This document shows positions 60,020-64,000 of a DNA stretch of 64,000 nucleotides, piece by piece. The stretch spans positions 32,713 to 96,712 of the forward strand of contig CANQQZ010000009.1 in assembly GCA_947626135.1 (NCBI GenBank). The letters run 5' to 3'. Each line of letters starts with the position of its first letter. Positions within the stretch are counted from its first letter, which is position 1. The translations under genes and the position numbers were made by a program. The notes under the pieces are model-generated. The model was given only the letters and a program-made list of their open reading frames with translations. It was not told the DNA's origin and did no database searches. The DNA is from an uncultured Clostridia bacterium. GTDB taxonomy: Bacteria; Bacillota; Clostridia; UBA1381.

Positions 60020-61444
60020 TTATTCGCTATTCTTTTTACCCTGCTTATAATTCTTGTCCGGCGAAAGTACATTCTGAAGTTCTTCGGAAGCCGCTGCGTC
60101 TGCCGACCGAATTGCGTGAGCGTATATGTTTAACGTGGTAGTTGATGTAGAATGTCCAAGCCGTTTGGCTACAGTAACAATATCTGTCCCTCCGGCAATA
60201 AGTAAGGTTGCCGATACGTGACGTAATGTATGTATGTGACTTTCCGGCAAATTGTGCCTTTTTATGAATTTCTTGTACCAGTGTGAAAGCGTGTCTGGGT
60301 GCATATTGCCGCCGATATCAGATACAAATACTCTGTTGCTGTTCTCCCATTGATCTCCCAAGAGACTTTTCATATGGTCTTGTTCATCCTTATAATACTT
60401 CAATAAGTCTATCATGGCAGGAGGAATTTTAATTACACGTTTTGAGCCGCGCGTTTTTGTTGTGTCCTCGAATACGCCTTGTCTTGGGGTATAAAGTAAG
60501 GATTTGTTTACATCGACAAGACCTTTCTCAAAATCAATATCATTCCATGTGAGAGCGCATAATTCACCACGCCGCAAGCCGGTATATAAGATGAGCATTA
60601 TAGCTGTTTTATATTTTGTGGGTTCATCATTAAGACATTCTATAAGCTGGCTGGTTTGATTTTCGTCAAGCATCGACATCTCCTTATATTCAATCTGCGG
60701 AGGCTTTACACGCTCGCAAGGATTAGACGGGATTATTTGCCATTGCACCGCTGTAGTCAATATGCTCGAAAGTATGCGGTGATATTTTGCTTTCGTATTG
60801 GCAGATAATCCTTTCGATGATTCGACCGGAGCGAACAAAGCCTTAATATCTGTTTGCAAAGCCGACGCTATTTTCTGTGCCGTACTATGTGCAACATTAT
60901 TACCGCGAACACACGAGGCGACACTGTTTATAGATGTGTCGGCGATTTTTGCAAATTCTTTTTGAGTAAGGTTGTTATCTTTCAATAACTGCCGAAAGTC
61001 CACGATTGGCGCATATTTAGTATCAAGCCGTATGCCGTCCTCTCCGAGATTTTCATAAAATTCCAAAATTTGGTGCGGCTGTAGCTGTGAAAGATGTATA
61101 TGACCGAGAGCGGCTTTAATTCTCGGAAGCAAATCCATATACCCTACAAAACTCTTTTCCCTAAGCTGTTTTGAGGCATATTTATCAATCCATATATCAA
61201 TAAACTCCGATAGTTTTGTTGTGTTGTCAAGAAATTGTCCGTTTTTACACTTCTCTTCAAAAAGAACTACTTGTCGATTAAGCTCTGTTTCAACCCTTTT
61301 CTTAGACCATTCCGGATTTGGCTTCCACGTCATTGTTTTCACTATGCGTTTATCTCCGTTATAACCGAGATTTACACGTATTTGATATGTTTCGCCTCTT
61401 TGTCGTACTGATGCCATTTTATCACCCCTTTTTATATAGTACAT
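60020..61444 (-). CDS. Tyrosine-type site-specific integrase with an embedded XRE helix-turn-helix domain
   Basis: TGLRRGELCALTW, HTLRHVSATLLIAGG, LGHSTSTTTLNIYAH; internal FRQLLKDNNLTQKEFAKIADTSINSVASCVRGNNVAHSTAQKIASALQTDI. Confidence 0.93.
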   Translation of the reverse strand: MYYIKRGDKMASVRQRGETYQIRVNLGYNGDKRIVKTMTWKPNPEWSKKRVETELNRQVVLFEEKCKNGQFLDNTTKLSEFIDIWIDKYASKQLREKSFVGYMDLLPRIKAALGHIHLSQLQPHQILEFYENLGEDGIRLDTKYAPIVDFRQLLKDNNLTQKEFAKIADTSINSVASCVRGNNVAHSTAQKIASALQTDIKALFAPVESSKGLSANTKAKYHRILSSILTTAVQWQIIPSNPCERVKPPQIEYKEMSMLDENQTSQLIECLNDEPTKYKTAIMLILYTGLRRGELCALTWNDIDFEKGLVDVNKSLLYTPRQGVFEDTTKTRGSKRVIKIPPAMIDLLKYYKDEQDHMKSLLGDQWENSNRVFVSDIGGNMHPDTLSHWYKKFIKRHNLPESHIHTLRHVSATLLIAGGTDIVTVAKRLGHSTSTTTLNIYAHAIRSADAAASEELQNVLSPDKNYKQGKKNSE

Positions 61445-61453
61445 AATTTTTTA

Positions 61454-62212
61454 TTACATATTCGGTCGTACTTCAAATGCACTTAAAAAATCTATGATTT
61501 CTGTTCTTATTTCATCAATATCTTGCAAATAATTTATGTGTTTTGTCCACTGATATATCTCAACAGCGAGATTTTCATAGCTTATGTTTTTCTTTAACTC
61601 TTTAATAAGATTTTCTACTTCATTATCTTCCGGCACATATCTATATCTCAGGGAATGATAATTTTTAATTTTATCAGGCAGTTTCTCATAAACTTTTTGA
61701 ATATTTTCCGCTTCTTCTTTTCTGATATACAAATATATTATACCGCATAATATTGATATAAATTTTTCATCTGACAAAAGAATATTTAATTTCTCATGTC
61801 GCATATTTTCGAGACTGCTGATTTTTTCATTAATAGCTTTCTTGTTGTATTTACCATTATTTTCCCGTATGAATTTTGTTATAATATAATCTTTTTCCGG
61901 CTCAGATACCTTTTGTAGATTAATTATGTTTTTAATAACATTCTCTTTTAATCCCGTATCTCTTCCTATATCTGCCATTTGAAAAGATTTGTAATCTGAA
62001 ACACCAATCAAATAATCGCACGTTACCCCAAAAAATCGGGCAAGCTTTATGATTGCCTCAGTTTTCAAGCTGCGCTCACCATGCTCCCATTGATTTATGG
62101 TTTGGCGTTTAACATTTATTATCTGTGCCAGTTCGTCCTGAGTAATATTGCGTTCTTCGCGTAATTCTTTTATCCTATTACATATGATTGATGTATTTGC
62201 ACTATTAGTCAT
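61454..62212 (-). CDS. XRE-family transcriptional regulator
   Basis: RIKELREERNITQDELAQIINVKRQTINQWEHGERSLKTEAIIKLARFFGVTCDYLIG. Confidence 0.93.
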   Translation of the reverse strand: MTNSANTSIICNRIKELREERNITQDELAQIINVKRQTINQWEHGERSLKTEAIIKLARFFGVTCDYLIGVSDYKSFQMADIGRDTGLKENVIKNIINLQKVSEPEKDYIITKFIRENNGKYNKKAINEKISSLENMRHEKLNILLSDEKFISILCGIIYLYIRKEEAENIQKVYEKLPDKIKNYHSLRYRYVPEDNEVENLIKELKKNISYENLAVEIYQWTKHINYLQDIDEIRTEIIDFLSAFEVRPNM

Positions 62213-62291
62213 ATTAAATAAACCTCCTCCTATATTTTATAAACCTCTATTCTTTGAAAACGTTGCCAATTAGATAAATTGCAACATAATC

Positions 62292-62320
62292 ATTATATAC
62301 TACAATAACATTTTTGTCAA
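62292..62320 (-). promoter_or_regulatory. Promoter of the XRE/integrase genes
   Basis: Minus strand TTGACA-17-TATAAT. Confidence 0.8.
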
Positions 62321-62484
62321 GAGTACCATACCATTATAATCATCTTTTTATAAACTTATCTGTGCGGAGTATCGACTTTACGGAGTATCGGCTTTATTTT
62401 CACATATACACTCGGTTAATATTGATGTTTTTTGAGACACTACAAAAATCAAAAAAAATTTTTTATTTTTTCCAAATTGGGGGG

Positions 62485-62513
62485 TTGCGTTCTAAAGGGT
62501 TGCTCCTTATAAT
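62485..62513 (+). promoter_or_regulatory. Divergent promoter for the element's plus-strand genes
   Basis: TTGCGT-17-TATAAT. Confidence 0.6.
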
Positions 62514-62574
62514 GAAAATAAGAAAGATATTTTTCTTAATAAATAAAATACATCTTTATAAGGAGGATAATATT

Positions 62575-62946
62575 ATGAGTAAGACGTATCAGGAAATTAA
62601 AGCTAGCCAGCAGGCACGACTGAAAGAGGCACTAGTTACTAACTTTATACCGACCTCCTACGCGCCCGTTGCAGGAATCGGAATTGTGGCGATAGAAGCA
62701 CTGCCAAAGATTACAGGGTTGCTAACACAGTTCAACCAAGAGCTTGACAAAGCCATAAAAGAGGGCGGCGCAGATTTCACAAGACAAATGTTTTTGTATG
62801 AGCTGCGCCGCAACCCCCATAGTTCGCCGCTGTTGTATTTGCTGGGCTTGGGCTTCTCGTTCAGCGAGTGCTTCCACCGCCCTGAGATAAGAGAAGGTTT
62901 GCAAGCGGCTGAGGACAGCTTTTACAGGGCTGCTTTGGCGAGTTAA
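62575..62946 (+). CDS. Hypothetical protein, 123 aa (start trimmed to MSKTYQEIKASQ)
   Basis: RBS aaggagg before ATG 62575; terminator follows. Confidence 0.75.
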   Translation: MSKTYQEIKASQQARLKEALVTNFIPTSYAPVAGIGIVAIEALPKITGLLTQFNQELDKAIKEGGADFTRQMFLYELRRNPHSSPLLYLLGLGFSFSECFHRPEIREGLQAAEDSFYRAALAS

Positions 62947-62953
62947 TTGACTG

Positions 62954-62990
62954 GAATACCGCCGCCAATAATGGCGGCGGTATTCTCTTT
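62954..62990 (+). terminator. Intrinsic terminator
   Basis: gaataccgccgcca-ataa-tggcggcggtattctcttt, 14-bp perfect stem. Confidence 0.88.
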
Positions 62991-63035
62991 AGTTTCCGCA
63001 GGGAGAGTTCGGAGAGGGGCGGCAGCCTCTTTCCG

Positions 63036-63262
63036 ACAAAATACTTTGTTATGACAAGTGCCTTGTCATGACAAAGAATATATTTTGTTATAAGAACTGG
63101 AAAGTGACTTTTGGTTGTGACGGCGCACCTTGTATAGCTAGCTGATATAACTATACAAGGGGCGGGTAAGCCTTTAGCTGATTTTTATCAGGTAAAGGTA
63201 AGCCATGTGTAGGCATAGCCGAAGCAGGGCGTACAAGTCACATGGTTTTTACTTTCCAGTTC
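63036..63262. other. Nested inverted-repeat region upstream of the MobV gene (candidate oriT or structured RNA)
   Basis: 63044-63058/63062-63076 15-bp stem; 63128-63137/63151-63160 10-bp stem; outer 63094-63105/63251-63262 12-bp stem. Confidence 0.6.
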
Positions 63263-63305
63263 GCATTTGTTCTATTATTGTATTAAAGAAAGGAGTGTAC
63301 TCCGT

Positions 63306-64000
63306 ATGCTTGCAACAATTTCATTCCATGTCGGACACGAGGCGCGCCAAGCGCATAACCGTCGTGATTTGAATGTCGTTCGCAATGAGAAGCACATAGA
63401 CTTATCGCGCCTGCACGCAAATATTATCGACATTGACGAAGCAGAAGCTTATGAGCAGCTTTTCGGAGCGGCTCAAGACGAATACAACGCCAAACAGAAG
63501 CGTAAAGACCGCAGGATAGATGATTATCACGCTACAATTCGAGAGCCTTATGACGCTATTATAGCCGCTCAGAGAGCCGCCAAGAAGTTCAACGAGGACA
63601 ACAAAGAAGCTATCAAATCAGGCGAAATTGCGCCTGAAAAAGTACCGGAGATCCCTCGCACTATGAAAAAGCCACTTTATGAAACTATAATCGGACTGTA
63701 CTATAAAGCTCCGCGTATCGACGACAACGGCAATCAGGTGATTGATCCGCGCACGGGAGCGCCGATATATGACAGTGTTCCTACACCGTCGGACATAGCG
63801 CGTCGTATTATTTTAGAATTTCTTAACGGCTTTATAGAACGTAATAAGCACCTTTACGTAATCGGAGCTTATCTACATGATGATGAGCGCGGCGAAGCGC
63901 CGCATATCCATATAAATTGGGTGCCGTTCGCTGACGGCTATACTCGCGGATTATCACGTCAAGTTGCCTTAGACAGAGCGCTTAGACAGCAGGGCATAGA
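63306..64000 (+). CDS. MobV/Pre-family relaxase (plasmid recombination enzyme), partial at the window end
   Basis: MLATISFHVGHEARQAHNRRDLNVVRNEKHIDLSR; YVIGAYLHDDERGEAPHIHINWVPF; open to the window edge, absent from the ORF track. Confidence 0.85.
   Translation, partial: MLATISFHVGHEARQAHNRRDLNVVRNEKHIDLSRLHANIIDIDEAEAYEQLFGAAQDEYNAKQKRKDRRIDDYHATIREPYDAIIAAQRAAKKFNEDNKEAIKSGEIAPEKVPEIPRTMKKPLYETIIGLYYKAPRIDDNGNQVIDPRTGAPIYDSVPTPSDIARRIILEFLNGFIERNKHLYVIGAYLHDDERGEAPHIHINWVPFADGYTRGLSRQVALDRALRQQGI

Larger units (their letters stand above)
59613..64000. mobile_element. Integrative (mobilizable) element at tRNA-Thr; right end outside the window
   Basis: tRNA 3' end next to a tyrosine integrase, XRE regulator and MobV relaxase. 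Confidence 0.8.

Overview
Clostridia-like (Firmicutes/Bacillota) chromosomal window, inferred from gene content and order only. On the minus strand it opens with the S10/spc ribosomal protein operon (rpsJ through a partial rplR). It also holds a rhamnogalacturonan-type importer with a GH105-like hydrolase; a DUF2264 / DUF4250 / TetM-like GTPase cluster; pyridoxamine kinase; an ABC-F protein; a ThyX-like protein overlapping DHFR; PPi-type PFK; GH112 phosphorylase; a polar amino-acid ABC system split by a repeat element and an ADH; BlaI/BlaR1-like genes; a long minus-strand operon including EcfA1A2T, truA, cvpA, ilvD, greA and queD-queE-folE; tyrA-queF-queC; a two-component system with a heparinase-like enzyme; and the L7Ae-rpsL-rpsG-fusA-tuf operon. 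The window ends in a mobile element at a tRNA-Thr gene (tyrosine integrase, XRE regulator, MobV relaxase). Strongest leads: (1) a TetM/EF-G-like GTPase fused to a YacP/Rae1-like NYN nuclease domain and translationally coupled to DUF4250; (2) an unannotated plus-strand ncRNA candidate at about 52682-52871 with promoter, competing stems and terminator; (3) a tyrosine integrase with an XRE helix-turn-helix domain embedded before its catalytic domain; (4) a ThyX-like protein without a readable RHR motif overlapping DHFR; (5) a heavily structured region in front of the MobV relaxase; (6) a long S10-operon leader with an internal terminator; (7) a TIR-bounded tandem MITE-like element. All homology calls are by eye from the translations; no database search was run.
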